From positions 1 through 39,328 of the IMG/VR virus record IMGVR_UViG_3300009085_000014: DNA of 39,328 bases; one strand, 5' to 3'. Positions 25,334 to 33,641 of the stretch are shown in pieces (the first letter of the stretch is position 1; every line of letters starts with the position of its first letter). The position numbers and the translations under genes are program-made. The notes beneath the pieces are model-generated. The model saw nothing but the letters and a program-made list of their open reading frames with translations. It searched no databases and was not told the DNA's origin. The DNA comes from a virus.

Positions 25334-25753
25334 ATGAAACTAACCAAGGCGTTGATTTTGGCCTGCTCAGACAAAACAGCACTTGATGCTCTATGGTCCG
25401 AGACGAATTCCGATTGCGTTGAGTGCGAAGCGTGCAAGCGCTGCTCGCACTGTACACGATGCGTCTCTTGTGAGGAATGCGCCAACGCAACCGATTGCAC
25501 CGGTTGCTACAATGTGGACAATTCTGATAATTGTGCATCCTGTAAGCATCTCGGGAACGCACATTACTGTGCCGGGTGTAACGGGTACACTGACGCCCTC
25601 AAGTGCCGAAAGCTGTACCAGTGTCAACGGTGCCTGAACTGTAGCCGCTGCATGTTCGTGAGCGGCCTCACTGACGCAAAAAACGTCGTAATGGGAATTC
25701 AGTTGACACCTGCTGAATTCGATCAGGTCTGGGAAGCGGCTGGGTTTAGCTGA
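25334..25753 (+). CDS. Cys-rich repeat protein, 20 Cys (139 aa)
   Basis: AGGTAAG lies just before the ATG. From residue ~28 to ~108 the protein is a run of Cys pairs spaced two or three residues apart, first CxxC repeats (VECEACKRCSHCTRCVSC), then looser ones with NVDNSDNCASC and NAHYCAGC. In total 20 Cys in 139 aa. Similar cysteine-ladder proteins are found in tail regions of environmental phages and probably form a metal- or disulfide-stitched beta helix. The C-terminal 25 residues are ordinary (TPAEFDQVWEAAGF). Function unknown; the 68-bp gap before it holds a small GGCGC/GCGCC hairpin. Confidence 0.55.
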   Translation: MKLTKALILACSDKTALDALWSETNSDCVECEACKRCSHCTRCVSCEECANATDCTGCYNVDNSDNCASCKHLGNAHYCAGCNGYTDALKCRKLYQCQRCLNCSRCMFVSGLTDAKNVVMGIQLTPAEFDQVWEAAGFS

Positions 25754-25765
25754 GTGCGAGTCACC

Positions 25766-26077
25766 ATGACTGAAGAGCGCGAGTCCAGAAACAAGCTCTT
25801 CTCGTGCACGAGTGAGAACCTCGCGGCTGCACCGGTTTCCGCTGAGTATGAGCGCGGAGTTGTTACCGCTCGACTCAAGATGCTCGAAGAGGAAAACATG
25901 CGGCTCCTGGAACGCGTGATTGCTCTTGAGGAGCGCGACAAGCGGATGAACTCACGTCCGCCCGAATTCGAGGTCCAGGCAAAAGGGATACGTATTCAAG
26001 GGAAACAAATGGTCGGAGTCGCAATGATTCTGGCGAGTGCTAGCGTTGCGATCGTTTACTTCATTCTGAGAAAGTAG
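25766..26077 (+). CDS. Coiled-coil membrane-anchored protein (103 aa)
   Basis: ATG at 25766; an in-frame GTG at 25754 immediately after the previous stop is an alternative. Residues ~30-60 form a heptad-like coiled coil (RLKMLEEENMRLLERVIALEE), and the last ~20 residues are a single membrane span (GVAMILASASVAIVYFIL) ending in basic residues. This is a tail-anchored topology. It could act in lysis (spanin-like), in superinfection exclusion or as a chaperone; the lysis genes themselves are 4 kb away. Confidence 0.45.
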   Translation: MTEERESRNKLFSCTSENLAAAPVSAEYERGVVTARLKMLEEENMRLLERVIALEERDKRMNSRPPEFEVQAKGIRIQGKQMVGVAMILASASVAIVYFILRK

Positions 26078-26082
26078 GAAAA

Positions 26083-26484
26083 ATGCTCGAATCGGTAGCG
26101 CAGGCCAATGCCTGCAACAACGCAAGAATCACAGCGTACAATAGTGGCACGATCCGCTATTACGCCGGAACCAAACCGGCTTCAGTTGCAGCCGGGATCG
26201 GTGGCGCGACGCTTCTCGCTACCAACACCTTCGGAGCAACCGCGTTCCCGTCGTCAGCGAACCGCGTTCTGACTTCTAACTCGATCACCGGCGCCAACGC
26301 CGTGGCGACCGGGACGATCGGCTTTGCCGCAGCGTTCGCTTCGGATGGGACCACGATTGTGTCGATCCATAGCGTTGGCACATCAGGAAGCGGCGCCGAG
26401 TGCATCGTCAACAGCACCTCTTGCACCGCTGGGATTGCAGTGAACACGACTTCGTTCACTATCACTCAGCCTGACGGGGCATAA
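26083..26484 (+). CDS. Ala/Gly/Ser-rich structural protein (133 aa)
   Basis: AGGAAAA precedes the ATG, 5 bp after the previous stop, and the end shares a base with the next start (taATG). The product is beta-rich (RYYAGTKPASVAAGIGGATLLATNTFGA) and resembles short phage tail or capsid-associated proteins. Two Cys in the C-terminal half (ECIVNSTSC). No family assigned. Confidence 0.45.
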   Translation: MLESVAQANACNNARITAYNSGTIRYYAGTKPASVAAGIGGATLLATNTFGATAFPSSANRVLTSNSITGANAVATGTIGFAAAFASDGTTIVSIHSVGTSGSGAECIVNSTSCTAGIAVNTTSFTITQPDGA

Positions 26485-28304
26485 TGGCTAACGGAACCAC
26501 CCTTCCTAGTGGATGCTACCTGTCAGTCGCGAGCCCCCCGAGCCGCGATGCTGATGATGGCCTCACCATGTTCGGGTGGTTCTATGTTCCGTCGTACGCG
26601 TCGGGCGAGTTCTACTCGACGCTACTGCTCAACTACGCCACCAACGACGTGGGCGAGGGGTTCCAGTTCGAGGCGGGCTCATCGACGCAATCGCAGGGAT
26701 TCGTCATGTGCTACCCGCCGAATTACTCGGACATCGGCGGAACGTACACAAATGGGACCTGGTACTTCCTGGCGGAAGTGTTCACGCGCAGCGGCGGGGT
26801 TACGACGCGGCGCACGTACATTTCCTCGACTGCTGGCGCCACGCCGACACTGATCTCGACGCAGACGTGGACCGTCGCCGATGCGTCTCCAGAGTACTTC
26901 GACATCGGCGAAGCGCGGACGTACAGCCGTTCACTGCGCGGCTCATTGCAGTACGTTGGCCTCGCTCCGGTTGCGATGTCGACGAGTGAGCTAGCAACGC
27001 AAAGCAACTCGACGACGCCGACTGTCTCGTGTTGGGTGTTTATCGCTGGCGAGGAGGGTGTCTACACCGACTCGAGCGGGAACAGTCGCACTGTCACCGC
27101 CACTGGCGGCACTCCGACCGCGGCAAGCGTTGGTGCTCCGGTGGCTCAGCCCGTCTCTTCGGCAGTGGCCGCTACTGCGGGCGCCCCCGTCGCAACGTTG
27201 ACGGGAACCGTGGCGCAGCCACCGGTAAGCGTGGTTACCAGTGCAGTCGCCGGTGGGCCTAGCGCAGCAATGACAGCCGTCATTGGTCAGCCGCAAATAG
27301 CCGTAGCGGTCACGGCAACCGCTGGCGCACCGGTAGCGTCAGTGGTTGGTGACGTGGCAGCAATTCTCCCACGCATTATTCTCTACGGCCACAGCGTGAT
27401 TGCTGGGTACGGGATATCGGATCCTGACCTCCACATCGCTCCGCAATTGAAAACCCTTCTCGGCAGTCGCGTCGAACAGGTGGTTGAGCTCGGGTACTCT
27501 GGAGAAACCAGCGCAACGCTGCTCGCGAACTTCTCTTCCCGCGTCTCTCCCTATGTTGAGTCTGGCCGCGAGACGGTTCTCGCTTTCACGATAGCGTTCA
27601 ACTCGGCTCACGCTGGCGTTTCGGCTGTCGACATCATGTTCGACATCCTGAATATGGCCGTGCTTGCTGCTAATGCTGGCGTGAAGGTCATATTCATGAC
27701 CGAGACCAAAGCCGATGCTGACAGCCAGGCACACGAAGAGACTCTCTTGGGCGTCAACGGATCGATGAAGTCGCTGTGGCCAACGTATGCGGACGGGCTC
27801 GTTGATACACGGTTGCGGTTTTTCGATCCAACCGACACGTTGCTGTATCAGGCCGACGGCGCCCACCCAACCGGGTACGGAGACGGCGTGTTGGCGGGGA
27901 TGCTGTACTTCGAAATCGATCGGATACTGAGCGGCGTCAGCAGTGAGCTCACTGTTTCCGTTGGCGCGACCGCTGGCGCTCCGGTGGCGGCGGCCAACGT
28001 TGCTGTTGCCCTCAGATCTGTAGCCGCAGCAATCGCTGGTGGCCCCAGAGCAGCGATCCTGACTACGCTTGGAACGCCACTAGCATCCTCTATAGAGGCG
28101 ACCGCGGGCGCACCAACTGCTGGGGCGATTGCTATTCTTGGAGAAGCCAGAATGGTATCTGTTGCTGCGGCTGCCGGCGCACCAATAGCGTCAGTATTGG
28201 TTGAGCTGGTTGAGCAAGACACAGACCTTGGCTTCTTCCCATGCACGCCCACGTCCTACGTGGAGTTGACGCTTACAACCAAAACTAGGGTCGTTGCGCT
28301 ATGA
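26484..28304 (+). CDS. Fibre/receptor-binding protein with lectin-like and SGNH-esterase domains (606 aa)
   Basis: The start is taATG at 26484. Residues ~1-200 look like a LamG/concanavalin sandwich (TMFGWFYVPS, GTWYFLAEVF). An SGNH/GDSL hydrolase follows: block I GHSVIAGYG with S304, block II GYSGET with G340, block III-like FNSAH with N373, and block V DGAHPTG with D458 and H461. The usual GDS is GHS here. Ala/Val-rich repeats (ATAGAPVA pattern, about 20 aa) lie on both sides of the enzyme. It probably deacetylates or de-esterifies a surface polysaccharide during adsorption. Confidence 0.6.
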   Translation: MANGTTLPSGCYLSVASPPSRDADDGLTMFGWFYVPSYASGEFYSTLLLNYATNDVGEGFQFEAGSSTQSQGFVMCYPPNYSDIGGTYTNGTWYFLAEVFTRSGGVTTRRTYISSTAGATPTLISTQTWTVADASPEYFDIGEARTYSRSLRGSLQYVGLAPVAMSTSELATQSNSTTPTVSCWVFIAGEEGVYTDSSGNSRTVTATGGTPTAASVGAPVAQPVSSAVAATAGAPVATLTGTVAQPPVSVVTSAVAGGPSAAMTAVIGQPQIAVAVTATAGAPVASVVGDVAAILPRIILYGHSVIAGYGISDPDLHIAPQLKTLLGSRVEQVVELGYSGETSATLLANFSSRVSPYVESGRETVLAFTIAFNSAHAGVSAVDIMFDILNMAVLAANAGVKVIFMTETKADADSQAHEETLLGVNGSMKSLWPTYADGLVDTRLRFFDPTDTLLYQADGAHPTGYGDGVLAGMLYFEIDRILSGVSSELTVSVGATAGAPVAAANVAVALRSVAAAIAGGPRAAILTTLGTPLASSIEATAGAPTAGAIAILGEARMVSVAAAAGAPIASVLVELVEQDTDLGFFPCTPTSYVELTLTTKTRVVAL

Positions 28305-28597
28305 GCTCTTTCGATGTCGGTGATGAAGTCGCTTTGATCTGCGAGTTCCGGGTTGGCGTTGCGCTGACTTCACAGTCCGAGGTGACATTGCAGGTTATTC
28401 GCCCTAGCGGGGTTGAGTCGAGGTACACATTCGGGCTCAACCAAATCACCGAGTCTTCGCCTGGAGTGTACAGGCGCAATCTTGTGCTCGACCGCCCCGG
28501 GCGCTGGCTTTACCGGTTCACGGCAACCGGGTCTTACCGTGGTACTACTGGGAACGTTGTGGTGAACGTTGACCCGAGCCCATTCAGCTCGGTCTAA
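28301..28597 (+). CDS. Small beta-sandwich protein (98 aa)
   Basis: ATGA overlap with the fibre gene. Sequence pattern (DEVALICEFRV, SEVTLQVIRPSG, GVYRRNLVLDRPGRWLYRF, VVVNVDP) is Ig-like, as in small phage proteins linked to tails or heads. Placed directly after the fibre it may be a fibre accessory protein. No catalytic residues seen. Confidence 0.5.
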   Translation: MSSFDVGDEVALICEFRVGVALTSQSEVTLQVIRPSGVESRYTFGLNQITESSPGVYRRNLVLDRPGRWLYRFTATGSYRGTTGNVVVNVDPSPFSSV

Positions 28598-28604
28598 GGA
28601 GAAC

Positions 28605-29264
28605 ATGAAAACGCAACTGATTGCGCCGCTCATCGGCGTCGTTGTTTCGACACTACTGAGTATTTGGAGAATGCCCGGAGTTCGTGACGGGCTGTTCGCT
28701 CGCATTGGCAAGCTTCCGCGGCCCCTCCAATGGCTCGCCCCACTCTGCCTCTCGATGGCCGCAACGGCGGGGGAAGGATTCTTGGGCGGGAAGACCGGTG
28801 AGGAACTCTTCTGCTACGCGATGGGTAGCGGCGCCGAAGCGGGCGCGTTCGCTATCGCGGCGTGGCACGTTGCCAAGCGGATCTATGAGTTCGCCAAGGC
28901 GCGCCCAGGGGCAACGGTCATTGCGGCGGCGGCAGCAATTGCGGCCATGGCCCAGGGCTGCTCACTCGAGTCTGCACGCCAAACAAGAATCAACTCGCAG
29001 CTCAAGGCGGGAACCTACTCAGCGCAGACTCGCCCCGAGGCGGAGTGCAAAGCGCTCGACAGCGTGCACGTCTACACGACCTATGGCGCTGAACTATCTC
29101 TCGGTGTCGGCACGGCCGCGGGCGTTCTTGCTGCGGCAGATACGAGTGACCCGGTGCGCAACACGGCCGTCGGGGTCGGCATTGGCGCCGCAGTCGTTGC
29201 GGCAGGGCTCGGCGCTTGGTCTGCCAGCTCCGGCAAGGCCTGGACGGAGCAGTGCAGCCAATGA
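28605..29264 (+). CDS. Membrane protein, possible holin/lysis protein with internal lipobox (219 aa)
   Basis: AAGGAG precedes the ATG at 28605. The protein has a hydrophobic N terminus ([17 protein letters not shown]), a second hydrophobic region ([17 protein letters not shown]), a third ([12 protein letters not shown]), then [14 protein letters not shown], a lipobox-like stretch in mid-protein, and a C-terminal Gly/Ala-rich segment ([18 protein letters not shown]). It reads like a holin-type membrane module joined to a small lipoprotein. Its position before the anti-defence, protease and endolysin genes supports a lysis role. Topology is predicted by eye only. Confidence 0.45.
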   Translation: MKTQLIAPLIGVVVSTLLSIWRMPGVRDGLFARIGKLPRPLQWLAPLCLSMAATAGEGFLGGKTGEELFCYAMGSGAEAGAFAIAAWHVAKRIYEFAKARPGATVIAAAAAIAAMAQGCSLESARQTRINSQLKAGTYSAQTRPEAECKALDSVHVYTTYGAELSLGVGTAAGVLAAADTSDPVRNTAVGVGIGAAVVAAGLGAWSASSGKAWTEQCSQ

Positions 29265-29476
29265 ACTTCGGGCAAGCACTCGAGTTGCTAAAGTCGGGGC
29301 GTAGGGTATCTCGCTCGGGCTGGAACGGTAAGGGTATGTGGCTTGAGCTGCAGCGCCCAGACGCACACTCAAAAATGACGCTACCCTACGTCTACATGAG
29401 CACAGCGCAGGGAGATCTAGTCCCGTGGCTCGCGTCGCAAACTGACATTCTTGCCGAGGATTGGTGCGCACTGTGA
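29261..29476 (+). CDS. tad2: Tad2-like (DUF2829) anti-Thoeris protein (71 aa)
   Basis: ATGA overlap sets the start. The whole protein matches the DUF2829 pattern: [21 protein letters not shown] (in part), [11 protein letters not shown] at 20-30, then LPYVYM, and [15 protein letters not shown] at 54-68. Tad2 proteins bind glycocyclic-ADP-ribose signals made by Thoeris and so block that defence; members are about 70-95 aa. Here it sits in the late lysis cassette, GTGA-coupled to a secreted protease gene, an unusual place for an anti-defence gene that should act early. Confidence 0.8.
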   Translation: MNFGQALELLKSGRRVSRSGWNGKGMWLELQRPDAHSKMTLPYVYMSTAQGDLVPWLASQTDILAEDWCAL

Positions 29477-30381
29477 AGCTCATACAACTAACCTCCATTT
29501 GTATCATCGGCGCATCTCTCGGATGCGAGGCATGCGGTCCCAAACCAACCCCAGTCCCAGTCCCTCCTGAGCCTACCGGATCCGGTGGTACCCCCGGGAC
29601 TGGTGGAGCCACGTCTGCTGGCTCTCCTGGCGTCGCTGGCGCACCCGGAGCGGCGGGGTCCCCAGTGGTGGCCGTCCAATTTCCCGAGTGCTCACGGTCA
29701 CGCAGGGGGCCGCCACGAGTGCGTCCACCAATGAGCGGCTGGCATCCGGACAAGCAGCGCCAGAAGCGCCGCCGTGCGCGCCCTGTCTACCAGGTGCTCC
29801 CCTACTCGGACGTGTTCCGCGCTCCGAACTTCAACCGCGCCCTCGACCAGGGTTCGCTCGGGAGCTGCACCGGGAACGCGGCGGCCCATGCTCTGTCCAC
29901 GAGCCCATTCGGCCTGCACCTCACTGAGTACGACGCCGTCGCGATCTACTCGCGGGCGACAGCGTTGGATCCGTTTGTTGGCGTCTATCCACCGACGGAC
30001 ACGGGGAGCAACGGTGCGAGCGCTTGGCTCGCCGCTGTGGACCTCGGCTACCACCGCGGGGGATCCTACGCTGTGGACTCGCTCGATGGGCTGCAGTCGG
30101 CCCTGCAGGGTGTACCATGCACGCTCGGCACGGATTGGTATGACGCGTTCTTCGATCCGTCGAACTGCGGCGAGATGTCGATTTCTGGCCGCGTCGCTGG
30201 CGGGCATGAGATCGCGATCGTGGGCTGGGACTCGGTGCTGCGCCGGGTATGGATCCGCAACTCCTGGGGTGACTGGGGCGTGCCTCGCGGCGAGGAGACT
30301 GGGTACGCCTACTTCTCTGCAGGGACCCTGACCAAGCTCTTGGTGCGCGGCGCAGAGATTGACTGCCCCGAGGCCCCATGA
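29473..30381 (+). CDS. Papain-family cysteine protease lipoprotein (302 aa)
   Basis: GTG at 29473 overlaps the Tad2 stop (GTGA); TTG at 29461 is a less likely start. A signal-like N terminus ([18 protein letters not shown]) ends in a Cys, followed by a Pro/Gly/Ser/Thr-rich linker of about 50 residues, typical of myxobacterial lipoproteins. The catalytic domain has QGSLGSC with Q126 and C132 at papain spacing, [12 protein letters not shown] with H245, and RNSWGDWG with N263. All three catalytic positions and the oxyanion Gln are present; only the Trp after Cys is replaced by Thr. Likely targets are envelope proteins at lysis or at entry. Confidence 0.75.
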   Translation: MKLIQLTSICIIGASLGCEACGPKPTPVPVPPEPTGSGGTPGTGGATSAGSPGVAGAPGAAGSPVVAVQFPECSRSRRGPPRVRPPMSGWHPDKQRQKRRRARPVYQVLPYSDVFRAPNFNRALDQGSLGSCTGNAAAHALSTSPFGLHLTEYDAVAIYSRATALDPFVGVYPPTDTGSNGASAWLAAVDLGYHRGGSYAVDSLDGLQSALQGVPCTLGTDWYDAFFDPSNCGEMSISGRVAGGHEIAIVGWDSVLRRVWIRNSWGDWGVPRGEETGYAYFSAGTLTKLLVRGAEIDCPEAP

Positions 30382-30830
30382 CTCCGCGTGAGCTCAGGCA
30401 GCGTGTCGCGAATGTGGCATCGGCCGAGATCGACTGCTCGGACGCTGTGCGGTATTGGCGCGAAGCGCTCGCGCCGGGCACCCCACGCCCGTACCCTCCC
30501 CATTGGTGCGGAGCATTCACCCTGTGGGCGCTCAGGGTCGCTCTAGGCTGCCAGTGGCACTGGGAGATCGGAAAGGGCTACCTGTGGCGATTGAAGCCCA
30601 CTCGTGACCCCGACCTCGGCGACGTCTGCTACATGGATCGCCCGTTTCAGCACCACGCCATTCTCACGGCGATTGGAGACACGGCTGACGGGCGAGCGTT
30701 CGCGATCTCGGTCGACGGCAATGCGGGGGCCCCGCCGACGCACGTGGATGAGGTTTGGCGGGCACGCGAGAAGTGGACCGTATTCTATTCGATCCAACCG
30801 CTCATTGACACGTGCAACGAACTGAGCTAG
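30378..30830 (+). CDS. Endolysin, CHAP/NlpC-P60-type peptidoglycan hydrolase (150 aa)
   Basis: ATGA overlap sets the start. C44 lies in HWCGAFTLWAL (nucleophile), H92 or H93 in PFQHHAILTAIGD, and a polar SVDGNAG motif at 111-117 completes the triad-like set. The domain is single and short, with no signal peptide, so release would depend on a holin. It is the last late gene, and the bidirectional terminator follows 50 bp later. It should cut peptide bonds in peptidoglycan. Confidence 0.75.
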   Translation: MTPRELRQRVANVASAEIDCSDAVRYWREALAPGTPRPYPPHWCGAFTLWALRVALGCQWHWEIGKGYLWRLKPTRDPDLGDVCYMDRPFQHHAILTAIGDTADGRAFAISVDGNAGAPPTHVDEVWRAREKWTVFYSIQPLIDTCNELS

Positions 30831-30881
30831 GAGTCCCTCCTCACCGTTTCGCTCGTTTGCGATGCACTCGCACCAAAGTCA

Positions 30882-30915
30882 AAAGGCCCCGACTCGAAAC
30901 CGGGGCCTTTGCTTA
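30882..30915. terminator. Bidirectional intrinsic terminator
   Basis: AAAGGCCCCG (30882-30891) pairs perfectly with CGGGGCCTTT (30901-30910) around a 9-nt loop. The A and T runs sit on both ends, so it can stop the plus late operon and the convergent minus operon. It marks the boundary between the two transcription units. Confidence 0.85.
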
Positions 30916-30965
30916 TTTGCGTCGCATCGCAATCACGACAATCGTGACGGCAATGAGGAGCGGGA

Positions 30966-31601
30966 TCAGTTGCGCGGCCAAGAATCTGCCAGCTTGATGC
31001 TCTCAGCAGAGTAGTGCTTCTCCAGGAATCTACGTGCAACCGTCTCGTCTCCGTCACACAGAGCCAGGTACTCACGGAACTTCGCACGAACACACTCAGC
31101 CGTGTAGGAGAGTCCGCGGCATCTCTCGCGATCTTCGCGCATGGGCTCAAGCTCGCGTTCGAGCTGTTCGATCGCATCCTTGCGTTGGCGCTCATGTCTT
31201 ACACGGTCGTCGGCGAGCTTCTTGCGTAGCTCAAGTCCTGGCTTGTGCTTCGCGTAGCTATCGGTAGTTGCGATGCGCTTTTCGACAACTCGCAGCGAAT
31301 TCGGTTTCTGGTCAATGTACGGGGTCCCGATCTGGTAATCGTTCCCGATCAAGACAACGCTCAGAGCAAGCATGGCCGCGGCGTCTTCTCGCTTGGTGAA
31401 CACCGCAACGTCCTTCCAGTTATCGACTTGCACCTCGAACACGGTCACGTATTCCAGTTTCGATAGGATTTCATCGACTGGCGGCAATGGATCGTCGATT
31501 GTTGTGTCGGACTGCATTCGCGCTACGTCTAGGTATCGCTCGAACTCGTCGTCGGTGAGTCGCGATCGTTCGTAATCAGTCAGTTCGTAATACGTCTTCA
31601 C
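30966..31601 (-). CDS. Unknown phage protein, DUF-like (211 aa)
   Basis: I chose GTG at 31601 (MKTYYELTDYERSRLTDDE) behind GGAAAGGA with 8-nt spacing; the frame begins at TTG 31619 and includes ATG 31610 right on the ribosome site. The product has acidic N-terminal helices, a small beta region (YVTVFEVQVDN), and a long charged coiled coil (about residues 125-170). The opening words resemble a common phage early protein type, but no function is known. It is the distal gene of the minus operon. Confidence 0.5.
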   Translation of the reverse strand: MKTYYELTDYERSRLTDDEFERYLDVARMQSDTTIDDPLPPVDEILSKLEYVTVFEVQVDNWKDVAVFTKREDAAAMLALSVVLIGNDYQIGTPYIDQKPNSLRVVEKRIATTDSYAKHKPGLELRKKLADDRVRHERQRKDAIEQLERELEPMREDRERCRGLSYTAECVRAKFREYLALCDGDETVARRFLEKHYSAESIKLADSWPRN

Positions 31602-31626
31602 GGTCCCCATCCTTTCCAATAACGAA

Positions 31627-32151
31627 TCAGATTTTGGTGCACGGTTCTACCAGTTCGATTCCGAGTCTCTCGGCCACGTCGGCAATCGTCCCAAGAACGC
31701 GATAAGCTTCTCCCGCGTTACTCCCGCGCATGTACACGTCTACAGACGGTTGTGGTGTGCGTGCAGGTAAAAGCGCCGACACATCTTCAGCGCTGAACGC
31801 TGCGTACTGATTGTCGCCAACGATAGGAATCAACACCATCTTGCGCTTCGGGTCAGGCCTCCGCTCAGACGCCATATGCATGATTGCGTCTGAGACAAGC
31901 TTGTCAGTCGCATCGTAATCGCATTCGTCTAAGTCTCCGTATTCGTCTAGCGATCCTTCGATTGCACCAGCTTTGGCGAGTGACAGATAGATGTATCGCT
32001 GCCAGCCACTGTAACCTAGTGCGCGCTTCCCGCTGAATCCTTCGCCTTCTTTCCAAACTTCTTCCGCGATGAACACAAACGCCTCGCGAATCGTCTTCGC
32101 GCCGCATGGGCGTCCAACCAGTTCAATATTCAGAATTTCCTCGTTTGTCAT
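31627..32151 (-). CDS. Unknown early protein (174 aa)
   Basis: ATG at 32151 (MTNEEILNIELVGRPCGAKTIREAF) follows GAAAGG at good spacing; the longer frame to 32301 runs into the gap and the next gene. The protein is mostly acidic, with GYSGWQRYIYLSLAKAGAIEG in the middle and a C-terminal half with a conserved look (VAERLGIELVEP). Family not recognised. Confidence 0.5.
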   Translation of the reverse strand: MTNEEILNIELVGRPCGAKTIREAFVFIAEEVWKEGEGFSGKRALGYSGWQRYIYLSLAKAGAIEGSLDEYGDLDECDYDATDKLVSDAIMHMASERRPDPKRKMVLIPIVGDNQYAAFSAEDVSALLPARTPQPSVDVYMRGSNAGEAYRVLGTIADVAERLGIELVEPCTKI

Positions 32152-32221
32152 GACCACTTGCCTTTCAGCGCCCCAAAGGGCGACCCCTTTCGGAGTGCGC
32201 CCCTGGTTACGCCTGTATTGG

Positions 32222-32425
32222 TTACCAGCGCTGGATTCCGCGAATGGCCTCTTCGTTGGCCCCAAATTCGATCGATAGCTCACGGGCTGAGCGTGGGTCA
32301 TCCTGCATCTCGAGTGCAGCCAGCACCAGCTCCCTTGCTTCGTTCTCCGGCAACTCCGCGAAAATCGTATCCGCGTACATCTTGAGCTCTGCCTCGGTAT
32401 CCGCTCTGCTCGTTGCGCTTGCCAT
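32222..32425 (-). CDS. Small helical protein from a leaderless promoter (67 aa)
   Basis: ATG at 32425 is the first codon after a promoter whose -10 lies at 32438-32433, so transcription should begin within a base or two of the start codon; no ribosome site exists. The product is helical and acidic (EAELKMYADTIFAELPENEARELVLAALEMQ). It opens a separate minus operon with 32151-31627 and 31601-30966. The 70-bp gap to the next gene holds C-rich inverted pairs but no clear signal. Confidence 0.6.
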   Translation of the reverse strand: MASATSRADTEAELKMYADTIFAELPENEARELVLAALEMQDDPRSARELSIEFGANEEAIRGIQRW

Positions 32426-32461
32426 GTGTCGAATGATGCGTTAGCGCATCATTACCGTCAA
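32426..32461 (-). promoter_or_regulatory. Operator-promoter for leaderless gene (copy 1)
   Basis: On the minus strand, TTGACG (32461-32456), 17-bp spacer, CATCAT (32438-32433), ATG at 32425. The spacer and -10 carry the palindrome AATGATGCG / CGCATCATT (32432-32440 and 32445-32453, 4-bp centre). This 22-bp perfect palindrome would let a dimeric repressor block the core promoter. Confidence 0.65.
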
Positions 32462-32472
32462 GGCGAATCGAC

Positions 32473-32512
32473 AAGAAAAAACGCCCCGCAAATCACCATG
32501 ACCTGCGGGGCG
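32473..32512 (-). terminator. Strong minus-strand terminator
   Basis: On the minus strand, CGCCCCGCA (32512-32504) pairs with TGCGGGGCG (32490-32482), 9 perfect bp, and is followed by TTTTTTCTT (32481-32473). It ends the exonuclease/recombinase transcript right before promoter copy 1, separating the two minus operons. Confidence 0.9.
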
Positions 32513-32555
32513 GCCTCGTTCTATATTGGAGCCAGTGCTGATACTGATAGCGTGG

Positions 32556-33641
32556 TCAGTCTTCGCCTGGCTCACGCGGCCTGGCAGAAGGTGGCTGCGC
32601 GGGCTGTGACGCGTCCGCTGCTGTTGCCGCGGCCTGAGGAGGCTTAGCCGCCTTAGTAGCTCGCTCCTTGGCGCGCTCGGCCAGCTTTGCGTGCGCCTTG
32701 TCTAGTGCTGCTCCAACTGCGGCTTGACGCGATCCAGTGACAAGCTCCCCGTCTTCAGTCGGTGTACGCTCCTCGTTGCGAGCTTCAAGGATCTCAGTCC
32801 AGGTAGCGTCCCCGTCCGAAATCGCCTGGAAGATTCCGCGCAACATCTGCAACTCGTTCACGTCGATTGACGCGACAGGGTGCCCTAGATACTCAGCGAG
32901 CTGAGCTGGCATCACGCGAAGCTTTTCGAACGAGTCCACAACGCGCTTGATCTCCGCATTCGGGTCCTTCGCGAACTTGTCCTTTCCGATCGCGATACAG
33001 CGCTCCTCGCACTCTTCTTTGATGTCCGCCGGGAGCAGCCGCAGCACTAAGGTTCGCAACGACTTGCTCACCAGCTGATTTTTGCGCTGCGTGATCTCGT
33101 CCACGGTGGCCGCTAGCGTGTATACGGGTTTCCCCTGCGAGTTGGTGCGACTCGAGATTGGGTTGTCGCCGCGCCGTAGAAACGACCGCTCCGTCGTCTT
33201 AGACACGAGGACAACGTCATCGAGGATTGCGTTGCGCTCGTAATCGCGAACGGTAACAGCGATCGTGAGTTTCTCGTCGTCTTCGTACACAACCTCGCTC
33301 GATCCGGACATGTTGCCCATATGCCGTAGCGCCGCCTCGGCGAATCGAATCGAGAATCCAGTGATTTCGACTTTCTCGCGTTCATTCGTGTCGGGATTGT
33401 ATTTGGTACGAGGCAGACTGTACCTCGCCTTCTCGGCGAAGCGAGGCCGTTCGCACTCTTGGAGTAGCTGCGCGCGTACTTGCAGCATGTCGCGAGGGTG
33501 CCGCTCGGCCATGATGCATGCTGCCTCGATGTTCGCCTTGACCTTTGCGGCCATCGCAATCGAAGCCACCTCTGCATTGCGCTGACGCTCGATTGCTCCG
33601 AACGACTCCGTGGTCACTATTGCAGTTTCACCGTTTGCCAC
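32556..33641 (-). CDS. Putative single-strand annealing protein (recombinase) (361 aa)
   Basis: GTG start at 33641 overlaps the exonuclease gene by 14 bp, with AAGG upstream; this exo plus SSAP coupling is the classic recombination pair. The protein resembles a large family of phage annealing proteins: RPRDMLQVRAQLLQECERP, FAEKARYSLP, GFSIRFAEAALRHMGN, VSKTTERSFLRRGD, and NQLVSKSLRTLVLRLLPADI. The C-terminal ~60 residues are an Ala/Pro/Lys-rich tail. It should anneal complementary strands exposed by the exonuclease during repair, concatemer formation or recombination. Confidence 0.7.
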   Translation of the reverse strand: MANGETAIVTTESFGAIERQRNAEVASIAMAAKVKANIEAACIMAERHPRDMLQVRAQLLQECERPRFAEKARYSLPRTKYNPDTNEREKVEITGFSIRFAEAALRHMGNMSGSSEVVYEDDEKLTIAVTVRDYERNAILDDVVLVSKTTERSFLRRGDNPISSRTNSQGKPVYTLAATVDEITQRKNQLVSKSLRTLVLRLLPADIKEECEERCIAIGKDKFAKDPNAEIKRVVDSFEKLRVMPAQLAEYLGHPVASIDVNELQMLRGIFQAISDGDATWTEILEARNEERTPTEDGELVTGSRQAAVGAALDKAHAKLAERAKERATKAAKPPQAAATAADASQPAQPPSARPREPGED

